The notes beneath the pieces are model-generated. The model searched no databases, was not told where the DNA came from, and saw only the letters and a list, made by a program, of their open reading frames with translations. The position numbers and the translations under genes were made by a program. From Chlamydia caviae GPIC (GTDB taxonomy: Bacteria > Chlamydiota > Chlamydiia > Chlamydiales > Chlamydiaceae): a DNA stretch of 64,000 nucleotides. This document shows, piece after piece, positions 18,541-27,287 of this stretch (position 1 is its first letter; each line of letters begins with the position of its first letter). The stretch is taken from positions 372,001-436,000 of the forward strand of contig NC_003361.3 in NCBI RefSeq assembly GCF_000007605.1, written 5' to 3'.

Positions 18541-18590
18541 TAAGAAAGCTAGGAATGCAGAAGGTTCTTGCGTTTTGCATTCAGGCTCAA

Positions 18591-18629
18591 TAGATTAGGA
18601 GTATTTTCTTAAAAAATACTCCTAATCTA
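18591..18629. terminator. 17-bp perfect inverted repeat downstream of array member 5
   Basis: 18591-18607 pairs without mismatch with 18613-18629 around a five-base loop. It lies about 47 bases past the member 5 stop. Core TTAGGAGTATTTT as after members 2 and 4. Confidence 0.65.
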
Positions 18630-18675
18630 GATGTTGAGTGTATATGGGTTGTTTTTGAAGGGGATTTTGTCATCA

Positions 18676-19092
18676 TTAGTCGGAAGAAGAGCAGCAGCAG
18701 GAGAAATCTAAGAGTTTGTCAACAAGAAAGATGATCGCTAAGGCAGAGTATAGCAGTATCATGAATGGGAGTAAAAGACCTAATCCACCTAGTAAAGACG
18801 CGCGTATAGTAGCATTTAAGTGCTTAGGATCTAGTGACGCACAGATTGGATGGTGGCATAGGCTACTAGGAGTATAGCCTAGTTTACTCATTGCTCTTCT
18901 CTGATAACAAGCAAGGGACAGAACAAACAAACCTATAATGGGAGTGTAGACAGCGATCCGTCGAAGGATGCTTGCTTTTGAGTTTGGATTAAGGAGTTTA
19001 GAAACCTGTGTAGTAGCGGTTTCGACATTCTGGCTAGAACAGTTTGCATTTGTATGTTCATGCGCGTGAATAGTTAGTGAGGCAAACAACAT
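18676..19092 (-). CDS. Array member 5: small two-TM membrane protein
   Basis: 138 residues, the shortest member. It has 'IHAHEHTNANC' in place of IPAHTH, 'LLNPNSKASILRRIAVYTPIIGLFVL' into the first membrane segment, and a shortened loop ending 'TPSSLCHHPICASLDPKHLN'. The second segment is 'LLGGLGLLLPFMILLYSALAIIFLV', with a Cys-rich end (SCCCSSSD). The loop lacks the 'EYxKLEY' stretch. The ribosome-binding site has decayed to CAAG, suggesting weaker translation than members 2 and 3. Confidence 0.76.
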   Translation of the reverse strand: MLFASLTIHAHEHTNANCSSQNVETATTQVSKLLNPNSKASILRRIAVYTPIIGLFVLSLACYQRRAMSKLGYTPSSLCHHPICASLDPKHLNATIRASLLGGLGLLLPFMILLYSALAIIFLVDKLLDFSCCCSSSD

Positions 19093-19127
19093 AAGAAAAT
19101 TACTTGGTTTTAAAAATTGATTTCAAA

Positions 19128-19160
19128 TGGCCTAGGCTTGTGCCTAAGGCGATTTTTTCT
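19128..19160. promoter_or_regulatory. Leader hairpin between array members 5 and 6
   Basis: GCCTAGGC-TTGT-GCCTAAGGC followed on the plus strand by GATTTTTTCTC. Here it lies about 10 bases past the stop of intact member 6 and 40 bases before member 5, showing the ancestral arrangement copied before members 2-4. Confidence 0.45.
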
Positions 19161-19166
19161 CTTTAT

Positions 19167-19631
19167 TTAAGATAGATTTTGTTTCCGTAATTTGCTGGGA
19201 AAAAGTGAGTAGGTGCATTTTTGCGTATGCTCACATAAAAACGCAAATTTTTTTAAAATTTTTAGAATCAGGTGCATAACGATTCCTAGAATAAGGAGGG
19301 GAGTTAAAGCTCCTATGCCTCCTAAAATCCCGAAGGCAATTAAAGGGAAATGGTATTTAGGGTGTAGCCGAGAGCACAGTTTATCCATGCAATTTTTGTT
19401 GGGCGTATACTCTAATTTTGAATAAGCATCGCGCATTACTGTACATCTACGATAGATTAAGAAAATTGTAAAAATGAGCCCTAAAACGGGGAAAACTAGG
19501 AAACGTCTACTAATTTCAGGAAAATACGCTGTTTTGCAGACTAGGATTTGTATTTCAGAAACAGGTATTGAGCTATTCTTACTTATCGTGTGTGTATGAG
19601 CTGGTAGGGTAACGTATGAAGTAAACGTCAT
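19167..19631 (-). CDS. Array member 6: small two-TM membrane protein, parent type of the spacer remnants
   Basis: 154 residues. It has 'LPAHTHTISKNSS', a first membrane segment 'FLVFPVLGLIFTIFLIYRR', the loop 'AYSKLEYTPNKNCMDKLCSRLHPKY' and a second membrane segment 'GILGGIGALTPLLILGIVMHLILKIL', then a basic C-terminal tail of about 30 residues unlike the Cys-rich ends of members 2-5. Its 3' half is found as broken copies in three spacers of the array, so it represents a second subfamily. Function unknown. Confidence 0.76.
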   Translation of the reverse strand: MTFTSYVTLPAHTHTISKNSSIPVSEIQILVCKTAYFPEISRRFLVFPVLGLIFTIFLIYRRCTVMRDAYSKLEYTPNKNCMDKLCSRLHPKYHFPLIAFGILGGIGALTPLLILGIVMHLILKILKKFAFLCEHTQKCTYSLFPSKLRKQNLS

Positions 19632-19669
19632 CTTGCCTCATGAATTTTATGATTGCAATTTTGATTGCT

Positions 19670-19701
19670 ATCAGCAGCATAATGCTGATGACGAGCGTCA
19701 C
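19670..19701. terminator. Adjacent inverted repeats downstream of hemC
   Basis: ATCAGCA...TGCTGAT (19670-19689) is followed by TGACG-ag-CGTCA (about 19688-19699). They lie between hemC and array member 6 on the minus strand. No T run follows, so terminator or protein-binding role is uncertain. Confidence 0.3.
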
Positions 19702-19759
19702 ACAGTTGTTAATGATTGTGATTAAATTTGCTTTGGACGTGATTGTCAGCTATATTGTT

Positions 19760-20488
19760 TCAAACAAGGCCGTGCTTGTCTTGAGTGAGGTCAGAGGCGT
19801 TTAACGGAAGTAAAAGCTTTTTCCATGCTTCGATATTTTTTGCTGCTGTAATGCTTAAACGTCCCTGAAGAGGGTGGTAAGGAGGAGGAAGAGTTTTGGT
19901 GTACGGCAGGCGTAGGTGGAGTCTAATGACAGCAGCTTTTGCAACAACAATAGCGTCGTATTTTCCGCTTTCTAGTTGTTTCAGCCTTTCCTCTATTGTA
20001 CCTCGAATATCGAGAATCTGTCCTTTAGGAAATAGGTTTTTTAACATTTCTCCTCGACGTAAAGAAGAACTTCCTAGTCTAGGGTTTTTAGGAAACCGTT
20101 TCCAAAGGTAGCGTTCGCCATAAACTAAAAGATCTGAAGGGTCTAACCCGTTAGTTATTGCTACGATGGAGGTTTTTGATGGATTGGGGAGATCTTTAGC
20201 AGAATGCACAGCAAGATGGCAGTTGCCGCGAAGAACAAGTTTATCCACAGCATCTGTGAAAAATTGTGAATTTTCTACAAGATGCAAGGGAGTCTTTTTA
20301 TCTTTATCCCCAAGGGTATGCACTGTGTGTATTTGAACCCAAAGTTTAGGGAACCAGGAACGAAGAAGACAAACGCACTCATGTGCCTGAGCTTGTGCTA
20401 AGGTAGAGCGGCGAGAAGCTATGCGTAAGGGACGCCTTCCTGAACAAAAATCAGAAAGAAAAGGATCAGTGTAGCAATCGGATAGCAT
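19760..20488 (-). CDS. hemC: Porphobilinogen deaminase (hydroxymethylbilane synthase), short form
   Basis: Polymerises four porphobilinogens into hydroxymethylbilane in haem synthesis. 'RIASRRSTLAQAQA', 'FTDAVDKLVLRGNCHLAVHSAKDLP', 'RLGSSSLRR' and 'IRGTIEERLKQLESGKYDAIVVAKA' are the family blocks of domains 1 and 2. The protein is 242 residues against about 310 in E. coli. Domain 3, with the Cys that anchors the dipyrromethane cofactor, is missing, and only about 130 bases remain before the next gene. I recall the chlamydial orthologue (CT299) being similarly short. The start overlaps the radA end by 23 bases. Confidence 0.88.
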   Translation of the reverse strand: MLSDCYTDPFLSDFCSGRRPLRIASRRSTLAQAQAHECVCLLRSWFPKLWVQIHTVHTLGDKDKKTPLHLVENSQFFTDAVDKLVLRGNCHLAVHSAKDLPNPSKTSIVAITNGLDPSDLLVYGERYLWKRFPKNPRLGSSSLRRGEMLKNLFPKGQILDIRGTIEERLKQLESGKYDAIVVAKAAVIRLHLRLPYTKTLPPPYHPLQGRLSITAAKNIEAWKKLLLPLNASDLTQDKHGLV

Positions 20489-21833
20489 CTTTTATAGTTT
20501 TCACCCCTCGAATATCTAATTGGTTTTTAATTTCAGAAGATAGCCCTGAAATCTGTCCTTCGGGAATCACTGCACCCTCGAAACCCATAAGTTTACTTTC
20601 TTTAAGACGCCTTTCTAAATGGGTCACATGACGAATTTCGCCTCCCAAGCCTATTTCTCCAGTAAACGTATAGTTTTGAGGAGAAAGGCGATTGTACAAT
20701 GAGGATACTACCGAAAGACCTGCTCCTAAATCTGCAGCAGGCTCTGTAACTTTTAATCCTCCAGCTATGGAAAGAAAAACATCCGCAGTATGGAATTTTA
20801 TTTGAGCACGCTTTTCTAGAACAGCTAAGAGTAATAAAAAGCGATTCTGGTCAAATCCTGACGTTTTTCTAATAGGATTGGCAAATGGAGAAGATGAAGC
20901 TAAAGCCTGCATCTCAATAAGTAGAGTTTCAGATCCTTCAATAATAGGAATAATTACAGAACCTGTGGTTTCTGTAATTTTTTCTTGTAGGAAGAGGCCA
21001 GAAGGATTGGTAACTTCTTTTAATCCATCCGCGTGCATGGATAAAATAAGCAATTCATTCGTAGGACCGAAACGGTTTTTTACGGAACGTATCATGCGAT
21101 AATTAGCATGGGAATTTCCCTCAAAATACAAGACAGTATCTACGAGGTGTTCTAAGACTCTAGGACCAGCAATTTCTCCAGATTTTGTTACGTGCCCGAT
21201 AACAAAAGTTGTGATTTGTGATTGTTTAGCAATATGCATCAGTTCGGAGGTCACTTCCCGTACTTGAGCCACAGATCCTGGAGAGGAATGTAGGGCAGGA
21301 TTGAATACAATTTGGATAGAATCAATAATTAAAATGTCAGGATGTAACGTTGCTATCTGCTGCTTGATATCATCGAGATTCGTCTCGGGGAATAGGTAAA
21401 TATTTGCATTGGAAATATGTAAACGCCGTGCTCTTAGAGAGGTCTGCGTTACAGATTCTTCCCCGCAGACATAAAGGACTTTAAGGCCCCGATGGGCAAA
21501 TTTCGCAGCTGTTTGTAAAAGCAACGTAGACTTGCCAATCCCTGGATCGCCTCCTAATAGAGTAAGGCTGCCACGAACAGCACCTCCACCTAAAATGCGG
21601 TCCCATCCCGGCTCTCCTATACACAGACGTTCTTCTTCGCAAAGTTCTACAGTATTCAAAGATACTGCAGTCGCTTGCGTTCGAGAACGTCTTCCACTTT
21701 GAGAGGGGGAAATATGTTCTTCAATGAACGTGTTCCATTGTAAACATCCGGGACATTGACCTAACCATTTTGGTGTGTTGGTTCCGCATTCATTACAAGT
21801 CCATTGTGTTTTTATTTTCGTAGTCATGGGCAT
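20466..21833 (-). CDS. radA: DNA repair protein RadA (Sms)
   Basis: RecA-like ATPase that promotes branch migration during recombination. It has an N-terminal zinc finger '[18 protein letters not shown]' (about residues 14-31), Walker A '[10 protein letters not shown]', the RadA-specific 'KNRFG' motif (in '[10 protein letters not shown]') and a C-terminal Lon-protease-like domain. The length of 455 residues is normal. Its start lies inside the end of rnc (41-base overlap), and hemC follows with an overlap, so rnc-radA-hemC form one unit. Confidence 0.95.
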
Positions 21834-22506
21834 CTAAAGCTTTTTGAGCTGCAAGTTTTTCGGCTTCTTTTTTTGATAAGGCACATCCCTCTCCCCAAAC
21901 TTCATCGTTCACTATTACACGAATATGGTAGCCCGGAACACCTTGTTGTGATGTCCATGGCGTACATTGGTATACAGGTAATGTCCTCAGTTGTTTTTGT
22001 GTGAGCTGCTGAAGGCGGTTTTTGGGATTTCCAAGCATAAGAGGAAGGATATCTTTTTTTGAAGGTAATAACGGCACGGTGATTTGTCGTGCTGGGGCTA
22101 AACCTCCATCTAGATAAACAGCTCCTAAAACAGCTTCGAATAAATTAGCATAGGCTGAAGTTCTGCCACGCTCATTTTGAATTCTTTCTCCCTTTCCTAT
22201 AAGTAGATGTTCTCCTAATCCTAATGCGTCGGTATATTGGCAGCAAGAAACTGCATTAATTAAAGCTGCGCGTGCTGTGGACAGTGTCCCTTCATCCATG
22301 GAAGGAAATAACAGGAATAAGTGTTCAGTTACGATTAAACATAACACGGCGTCTCCCAAGAATTCTAAACGCTCGCTATCTTCGGTAATAGTCACAGTCT
22401 CATTCCTATAAGAAGGGTGTGTGAGAGCAGTCACTAAGAGTTTCGGTTGAGTAAATGTAAAATTTAATTTAGCTTCAACTTCTTTAATGTTGATCAGATT
22501 ATTCAT
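21793..22506 (-). CDS. rnc: Ribonuclease III
   Basis: Double-strand RNA endonuclease that processes rRNA precursors and mRNAs. The catalytic signature is '[12 protein letters not shown]' (about residues 42-53), with the second metal-binding acidic stretch in '[16 protein letters not shown]'. A dsRNA-binding domain occupies the C-terminal 70 residues ('[13 protein letters not shown]'). 237 residues is typical. It is the first gene of the rnc-radA-hemC unit, divergent from the gene at 22626. Confidence 0.95.
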
Positions 22507-22625
22507 AAAATTATGAAATGTTGCCCTATTAAAATATAACGCATTAGTTATCGGAGTTTTTTTATAGGCGGAAAAGGGCTTAAAGTCTATAGTACTTTTG
22601 GTTACGTTCTCTTAAATGGATAAGT

Positions 22626-23090
22626 ATGAGGATCGTTCTACATTTAGAACACCTGCGCCATTTTCAAAATCAAGGTAGTATATTATTCGAAGATTTGGTC
22701 TCTGCAGACGATTGTTTTGCTTTAGAAACAAAACTCAGACACTTCGTAGAATCCCTATCCAAAAATACACTAGATGCGCGCTGGAGAGACAATATCTTTC
22801 GTTCCCTTCCTGAAGTGGCAGCTTTAGTTAAAAAGCGGCGTTTGGATACTTTTGCCGCGAATCTCGTGCATCGACCTCGATTATCGTTAGTTGGTGATTT
22901 TTGGGTTTTGCCCGGCGATAAGCTTATCGAAAGAGAAGAAGATTGTCAGCTACTCTTATCTTTATCGGGAGATAGGGTAGGGCAGGGAGTATTTTTCGTT
23001 GGACCTTATCCTACGGATCTTTATTTCCCAGAATCAGGGGAAACAGCTCTTCTGCTTGTCTTCTCTTCTGCGGGGATCCCTATTTCTTAA
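22626..23090 (+). CDS. Conserved chlamydial protein CT296-type
   Basis: 154 residues, no signal peptide or membrane segment. Position and sequence ('RWRDNIFRSLPEVAALVKKRRLD', 'VGDFWVLPGDKLIEREEDC', 'GQGVFFVGPYPTDLYFPESG') match the orthologue CT296. CT296 was first proposed as an iron-responsive regulator (DcrA) and later placed structurally near Fe(II)/2-oxoglutarate oxygenase folds without confirmed activity. The function here remains open. It stands between rnc (divergent) and the mutase gene. Confidence 0.72.
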   Translation: MRIVLHLEHLRHFQNQGSILFEDLVSADDCFALETKLRHFVESLSKNTLDARWRDNIFRSLPEVAALVKKRRLDTFAANLVHRPRLSLVGDFWVLPGDKLIEREEDCQLLLSLSGDRVGQGVFFVGPYPTDLYFPESGETALLLVFSSAGIPIS

Positions 23091-23187
23091 AGACATTTCC
23101 CTCTTTTAGATAAATATACGAAATTGTTTGCCTAGAGCTATTTTTATGTTATGACGGCATAAGAGCGATTTGTTTGTAGGAACTTTT

Positions 23188-24990
23188 ATGAAGCATCTTC
23201 AACAGAAAATAGAAACTCTTTGTAACCCTATAACAGCGAAGAATATCTTAACCTGGTTGTCTAGTGATTTTGGTCAGAATGATCGGGAAACGATAGCCGA
23301 GCTTCTAGAAAACAATCCGCAGCATCTCGAAGAGCTATTTGGAAAAACTCTTGCATTTGGTACCGGAGGATTGCGTAGTCCTATGGGATTAGGTACCAAT
23401 AGAATCAATGTTTTCACAGTGCGACGTGCTACGCAGGGCTTGGCTCAAGTATTAAAAAAACACAATCCGCATCCCGGAGATCCTATTCGGGTGGTCATTG
23501 GTTATGATACTCGACACTGTTCTTTTGATTTTGCTCAGGAAACTGCCAAAGTTTTCGCGGGGAATAAAATCCATGCACTTATATTTAAGGATCCCGAACC
23601 TTTAGCCCTCGTTTCTTTTACTTTACGATCTCAAGAGGCTTTAGCCGGGGTGATGATTACGGCTTCCCATAATCCTCCAGAGTATAATGGATATAAAGTC
23701 TATATGGCCTCAGGAGGGCAAGTGCTACCTCCTTTAGATCAGGAAATTATTCAAGCCTCAGCAAATGTCGAAGAAATTTTAGTCGTTGATTCTTTAAAAG
23801 ATCCCTATATCCATCTCATAGGGGAGGAATACGAGGCTTTATACACAGAAACCGTGCGGCAACTACAGCTCTATCCTGAAGATAATCGTATTTCCGGACA
23901 GGCAATTCACGTAAGCTATTCTCCACTCCATGGAACTGGGGTCACCATGATCCCTCGAGTTTTAAGAGATTGGAATTTCCCCATGGTGAAGCTTGTTGAA
24001 AAACAAGCACTTCCCGATGGGAATTTCCCCACAGTGCATTTGCCTAATCCTGAAGATCCGGAAGCCCTGACTTTGGGAATTGAGCAAATGATAAAGAATC
24101 AAGACGATATTTTTATAGCTACAGACCCTGATGCTGATCGTTTGGGTGTGGTTTGTTTGGATGAGAATCAACCTTATATATTTAACGGAAATCAAATCGC
24201 TTGTTTGCTTGCAGATCATATTTTACGTGCATGGTCGGCTCAAGCCCCTTTAGGGAAGGAAGACAAGGTGGTTAAAAGTTTGGTAACTACAGAAATGCTC
24301 TCGGCAATCACAGAGTCTTATGGTGGTGATATCATAAATGTAGGGACGGGATTTAAGTACATTGGCGAGAAAATAGAAGCTTGGAGAGGCCAATTAGAAA
24401 GGTATGTATTTGGTGCAGAAGAGTCCTACGGTTATCTCTACGGTACACATGTAGAAGATAAAGATGCGATTAGCACATCAGCATTAATTACAGAGGCTGC
24501 TTTAAAGCAAAAACTCCAAGGGAAAACTCTTCGAGAGGCTATTTTAGATTTATATGAGACTCATGGATATTTCATGAATAAAACGCTTTCCCTATCCTTT
24601 GAGCCTGGTCAGGAAAGTTTCATGAAATCACAAATAGAGAAGTTGGCAGTTCTTGATCCCTCGACCATGTCCTTAACAGGGTATCCTGTGGCAGCATTTG
24701 AAAATTATCGCCAGGGGATAGGCATCAATATTGCTTCGGGAACTACATATAAACTGCATCTTCCGAAGATGTTCATGTTGTGCTACTACTATCAAAATGG
24801 AGGAAAGATCATCGTGCGTCCTTCAGGAACAGAACCTAAAATAAAATTGTATTTTGAGCTTGTGAATCATTACGATGTGGTAGCAAAAAAGAAAGAAGAG
24901 CGTATCCAAAGAGAACAAGAAAGTCAGAAAAAATTAGAGGATTTTATTTCTGAATTTAAAGAGAAGTTCTCTTCTTTAAAGCCTGAATAA
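23188..24990 (+). CDS. Phosphohexose mutase (phosphoglucomutase/phosphomannomutase family)
   Basis: Interconverts hexose 1- and 6-phosphates through a phosphoserine. Landmarks are the catalytic 'TASHNPPEYNGYKVY', the metal loop 'DPDADRLG', the sugar-binding 'GAEESYGYL' and the phosphate-binding 'RPSGTEPKIKLYFE'. ATG 23188 is preferred over TTG 23170 because AGGA lies seven bases upstream, giving 600 residues. The length and 'EESYGY' resemble PgcA-type phosphoglucomutases, so glucose phosphate is the likely substrate, serving glycogen metabolism. Confidence 0.88.
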   Translation: MKHLQQKIETLCNPITAKNILTWLSSDFGQNDRETIAELLENNPQHLEELFGKTLAFGTGGLRSPMGLGTNRINVFTVRRATQGLAQVLKKHNPHPGDPIRVVIGYDTRHCSFDFAQETAKVFAGNKIHALIFKDPEPLALVSFTLRSQEALAGVMITASHNPPEYNGYKVYMASGGQVLPPLDQEIIQASANVEEILVVDSLKDPYIHLIGEEYEALYTETVRQLQLYPEDNRISGQAIHVSYSPLHGTGVTMIPRVLRDWNFPMVKLVEKQALPDGNFPTVHLPNPEDPEALTLGIEQMIKNQDDIFIATDPDADRLGVVCLDENQPYIFNGNQIACLLADHILRAWSAQAPLGKEDKVVKSLVTTEMLSAITESYGGDIINVGTGFKYIGEKIEAWRGQLERYVFGAEESYGYLYGTHVEDKDAISTSALITEAALKQKLQGKTLREAILDLYETHGYFMNKTLSLSFEPGQESFMKSQIEKLAVLDPSTMSLTGYPVAAFENYRQGIGINIASGTTYKLHLPKMFMLCYYYQNGGKIIVRPSGTEPKIKLYFELVNHYDVVAKKKEERIQREQESQKKLEDFISEFKEKFSSLKPE

Positions 24991-25069
24991 TAAAATTAAA
25001 ATCCGCTTGTAGTAATATCCATAGCGCATCTACACTGACGTTGCAGAATGCTGGCTAGATTTTGTTCTC

Positions 25070-25159
25070 CTCTTGTCTCTGTTTTTATAAGAGGCAAGAG
25101 CCGTAATACGCCCGTATAAGATAGAATATCTCAAACCAATGCTCTTGATGAACTCAAGA
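25070..25159 (+). promoter_or_regulatory. Leader of the superoxide dismutase gene with competing hairpins
   Basis: CTCTTGTCTC (25070-25079) can pair with GAGGCAAGAG (25091-25100), ten pairs including one G-T. GCAAGAGC (25094-25101) can instead pair over seven bases with GCTCTTG (25141-25147). That last segment also forms its own hairpin, TCTTGA (25143-25148) with TCAAGA (25154-25159). The structures are mutually exclusive and end just before the ribosome-binding site AAGGA. Whether transcription starts upstream of 25070 is unknown. Confidence 0.35.
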
Positions 25160-25179
25160 CAGATATGAAGGACTGCTTT

Positions 25180-25797
25180 ATGACCTTTGTTCCCTATACT
25201 TTGCCCGAATTGCCCTACGATTACGATGCTTTAGAACCAGTGATTAGCGCAGAAATTATGCTTTTACATCATCAAAAGCACCACCAAAGTTATATAAATA
25301 ATTTGAATGAAGCCTTGAAGAAATTAGACGTTGCTGGTGTTCAGCAAGATCTTACACGCCTGATTGCCTTAGAGCCTGCCTTACGTTTTAATGGCGGGGG
25401 ACATATTAACCACTCTCTATTTTGGGAAATGCTCGCTCCAGTAGATCGTGGCGGCGGCGTACCCCCAAAACATGGGTTGCTCAAGCTGATTGAGAAATTC
25501 TGGGGAACTTTCGATAATTTTTTAAAAGAATTTATTGAATTTGCAGCTCCTATTCAAGGATCGGGATGGGCGTGGCTAGCTTTTTGTCCAAAAAAACAGG
25601 AGCTTATGCTATGTGCAACAGCAAATCAGGATCCTCTAGAGGCGACCACTGGTAAGGTGCCCCTTCTCGGAGTGGATGTCTGGGAACATGCTTACTATCT
25701 CCAGTATAAAAATGTTAGATTAGATTATTTAAAAGCTATTCCTCGAGTAATTAATTGGGGATATATTGAAAAAAGATTCTCTGAGACAACTAATTAA
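25180..25797 (+). CDS. sodA: Superoxide dismutase, Mn-type
   Basis: Dismutates superoxide in the cytosol. Metal ligands are visible in 'HHQKHHQSYINNL', 'GGGHINHSLFW' and 'GVDVWEHAYYLQYKN' (Asp-x3-His). The Gln of 'ATANQDP' and the Gly-rich 'FNGGGH' favour manganese over iron. ATG 25180 is chosen because AAGGA lies seven bases upstream, inside the five codons that an ATG at 25165 would add; the protein then begins MTFVPYTLPELPY as expected. accD follows 76 bases later. Confidence 0.93.
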   Translation: MTFVPYTLPELPYDYDALEPVISAEIMLLHHQKHHQSYINNLNEALKKLDVAGVQQDLTRLIALEPALRFNGGGHINHSLFWEMLAPVDRGGGVPPKHGLLKLIEKFWGTFDNFLKEFIEFAAPIQGSGWAWLAFCPKKQELMLCATANQDPLEATTGKVPLLGVDVWEHAYYLQYKNVRLDYLKAIPRVINWGYIEKRFSETTN

Positions 25798-25873
25798 AAC
25801 AGTATTTTTAATTGAAGAGTTAATAACTTTAATTTAAAATTGCTCCTACTGAAAAGTTTGGATTGGGTAGCTT

Positions 25874-26800
25874 GTGCGTTTATTTTCTTACGACAAACCT
25901 AAGATTAAAGTGCAAAAGATAAAAGCTGATGGTTTTAGCGGTTGGTTAAAGTGCACGCATTGTCACGAGATGATTCATGCGAATGAATTGGGGCAGAATT
26001 TTAATTGTTGTCCCAAGTGCTCTTACCACTACCGTATTACCGCTGCAGAGAGGATAAAGCTTCTGGCGGATAAAGATTCCTGGCGTCCTCTCTATACAAA
26101 TCTTAAATCGCAAGATCCGTTAAAATTTGTTGATACAGATACCTATCCAAATCGTTTAGCTAAAGCTAGAAAAGACAACACAAAAAGTGAGGGTGTTCTT
26201 GTTGGTGTTTGCACCATAGGTGAGCATCCTGTGGCTTTAGCTGTTATGGATTTCAATTTCATGGCGGGATCTATGGGGTCTGTGGTCGGTGAAAAACTTA
26301 CCCTCCTTATAGAGAAAGCTATAGAATCAAAACTTCCTGTAATTATTGTCTGTGCTTCGGGAGGAGCAAGGATGCAAGAGTCTGTACTCTCTTTGATGCA
26401 GATGGCGAAAACATCCGCTGCTTTAGCCAAATTACACGAAGCAGGTCTACCATACATTTCTGTATTGACCAACCCTACATCCGGAGGGGTTACCGCTTCT
26501 TTCGCTTCTTTAGGTGATGTGATTATTGCGGAACCTAAAGCCCTTATTTGTTTTGCGGGTCCTCGAGTCGTTGCCCAAGTTATAGGTGAAGATCTTCCCG
26601 AGGGGGCGCAAAAATCTGAATTTCTTCTCGAACATGGAATGATTGATAAAGTGGTTGAGAGGAAACAATTAAAGACTACTTTGCAGAGTTTACTTGATTA
26701 CTTTTGTGCTCAAGAATACACTGGCGGCCAGGATAAAGCACCTAGGGATCTGTCTAAGACTCTTAAAGAGATTTTTTTATTGACAGATGACGGTGAATAA
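25874..26800 (+). CDS. accD: Acetyl-CoA carboxylase carboxyltransferase beta subunit
   Basis: With AccA (58316-59290 here) it transfers carboxyl from biotin to acetyl-CoA, the first step of fatty acid synthesis. A four-Cys zinc ribbon is at C27, C30, C46 and C49 ('CTHCHEM', 'CCPKCSYHYRI'). It is followed by a crotonase-like carboxyltransferase domain with 'FMAGSMGSVVGEKL', 'ASGGARMQE' and 'NPTSGGVTASFASLGD'. GTG start at 25874; 308 residues. dut follows after 42 bases. Confidence 0.95.
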   Translation: MRLFSYDKPKIKVQKIKADGFSGWLKCTHCHEMIHANELGQNFNCCPKCSYHYRITAAERIKLLADKDSWRPLYTNLKSQDPLKFVDTDTYPNRLAKARKDNTKSEGVLVGVCTIGEHPVALAVMDFNFMAGSMGSVVGEKLTLLIEKAIESKLPVIIVCASGGARMQESVLSLMQMAKTSAALAKLHEAGLPYISVLTNPTSGGVTASFASLGDVIIAEPKALICFAGPRVVAQVIGEDLPEGAQKSEFLLEHGMIDKVVERKQLKTTLQSLLDYFCAQEYTGGQDKAPRDLSKTLKEIFLLTDDGE

Positions 26801-26842
26801 AACATTATTCCCGACACTCATAGCAACCATGGCGCTGTTCTT

Positions 26843-27286
26843 ATGACTATAGTTTGTGAATTAGAATCTGGAGCAGATCTTCCAGAATATGCCACAGAAG
26901 GCGCTTCAGGCGCAGATCTTCGAGCCCATATTGAAGAACCTATTGCCGTATTGCCAGGGCAACGCGTGTTAATTCCTACGGGAATAAAAATGCAGATTCC
27001 CCAAGGCTATGAAGTTCAAGTGCGTCCACGTAGTGGGCTAGCTTTGAAACATGGGATTATGGTTGTTAATTCTCCAGGAACAATAGATGCCGATTATCGC
27101 GGAGAAGTTTGTATCATACTTGCAAATTTTGGAGAGAGTACTTTTATTATCGAACCTAAGATGCGCATTGCTCAAGCTGTAGTTGCTCCTGTAGTTCAAG
27201 CAAAGTTTATAGTCGTGGATCAAGAAGAAGGATTAACGGCAACATCTCGGGGAAGTAGAGGTTTTGGGCATACCGGAGAGAAGTGA
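26843..27286 (+). CDS. dut: Deoxyuridine 5'-triphosphate nucleotidohydrolase
   Basis: Hydrolyses dUTP to dUMP, keeping uracil out of DNA. The five trimeric dUTPase motifs are visible: '[10 protein letters not shown]', '[11 protein letters not shown]', '[14 protein letters not shown]', '[10 protein letters not shown]', and the C-terminal '[11 protein letters not shown]'. 147 residues is typical. One base separates its stop from ptsN at 27288, so the two are coupled. Confidence 0.96.
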   Translation: MTIVCELESGADLPEYATEGASGADLRAHIEEPIAVLPGQRVLIPTGIKMQIPQGYEVQVRPRSGLALKHGIMVVNSPGTIDADYRGEVCIILANFGESTFIIEPKMRIAQAVVAPVVQAKFIVVDQEEGLTATSRGSRGFGHTGEK

Positions 27287-27287
27287 C

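Noticed and set aside
18408..18593. 61-residue plus-strand frame in a spacer, similar to one at 19213-19425
   Set aside because: It is the complement of the member 6 coding region and its remnant; the minus strand is the coding one.
15507..19631. Possibility that the regularly spaced repeats are a CRISPR array
   Set aside because: The repeat unit is about 800 bases and contains genes; no short direct repeats with unique spacers and no cas genes.
26143..26472. 109-residue minus-strand frame
   Set aside because: Entirely antisense to accD, whose conserved carboxyltransferase motifs lie on the plus strand.
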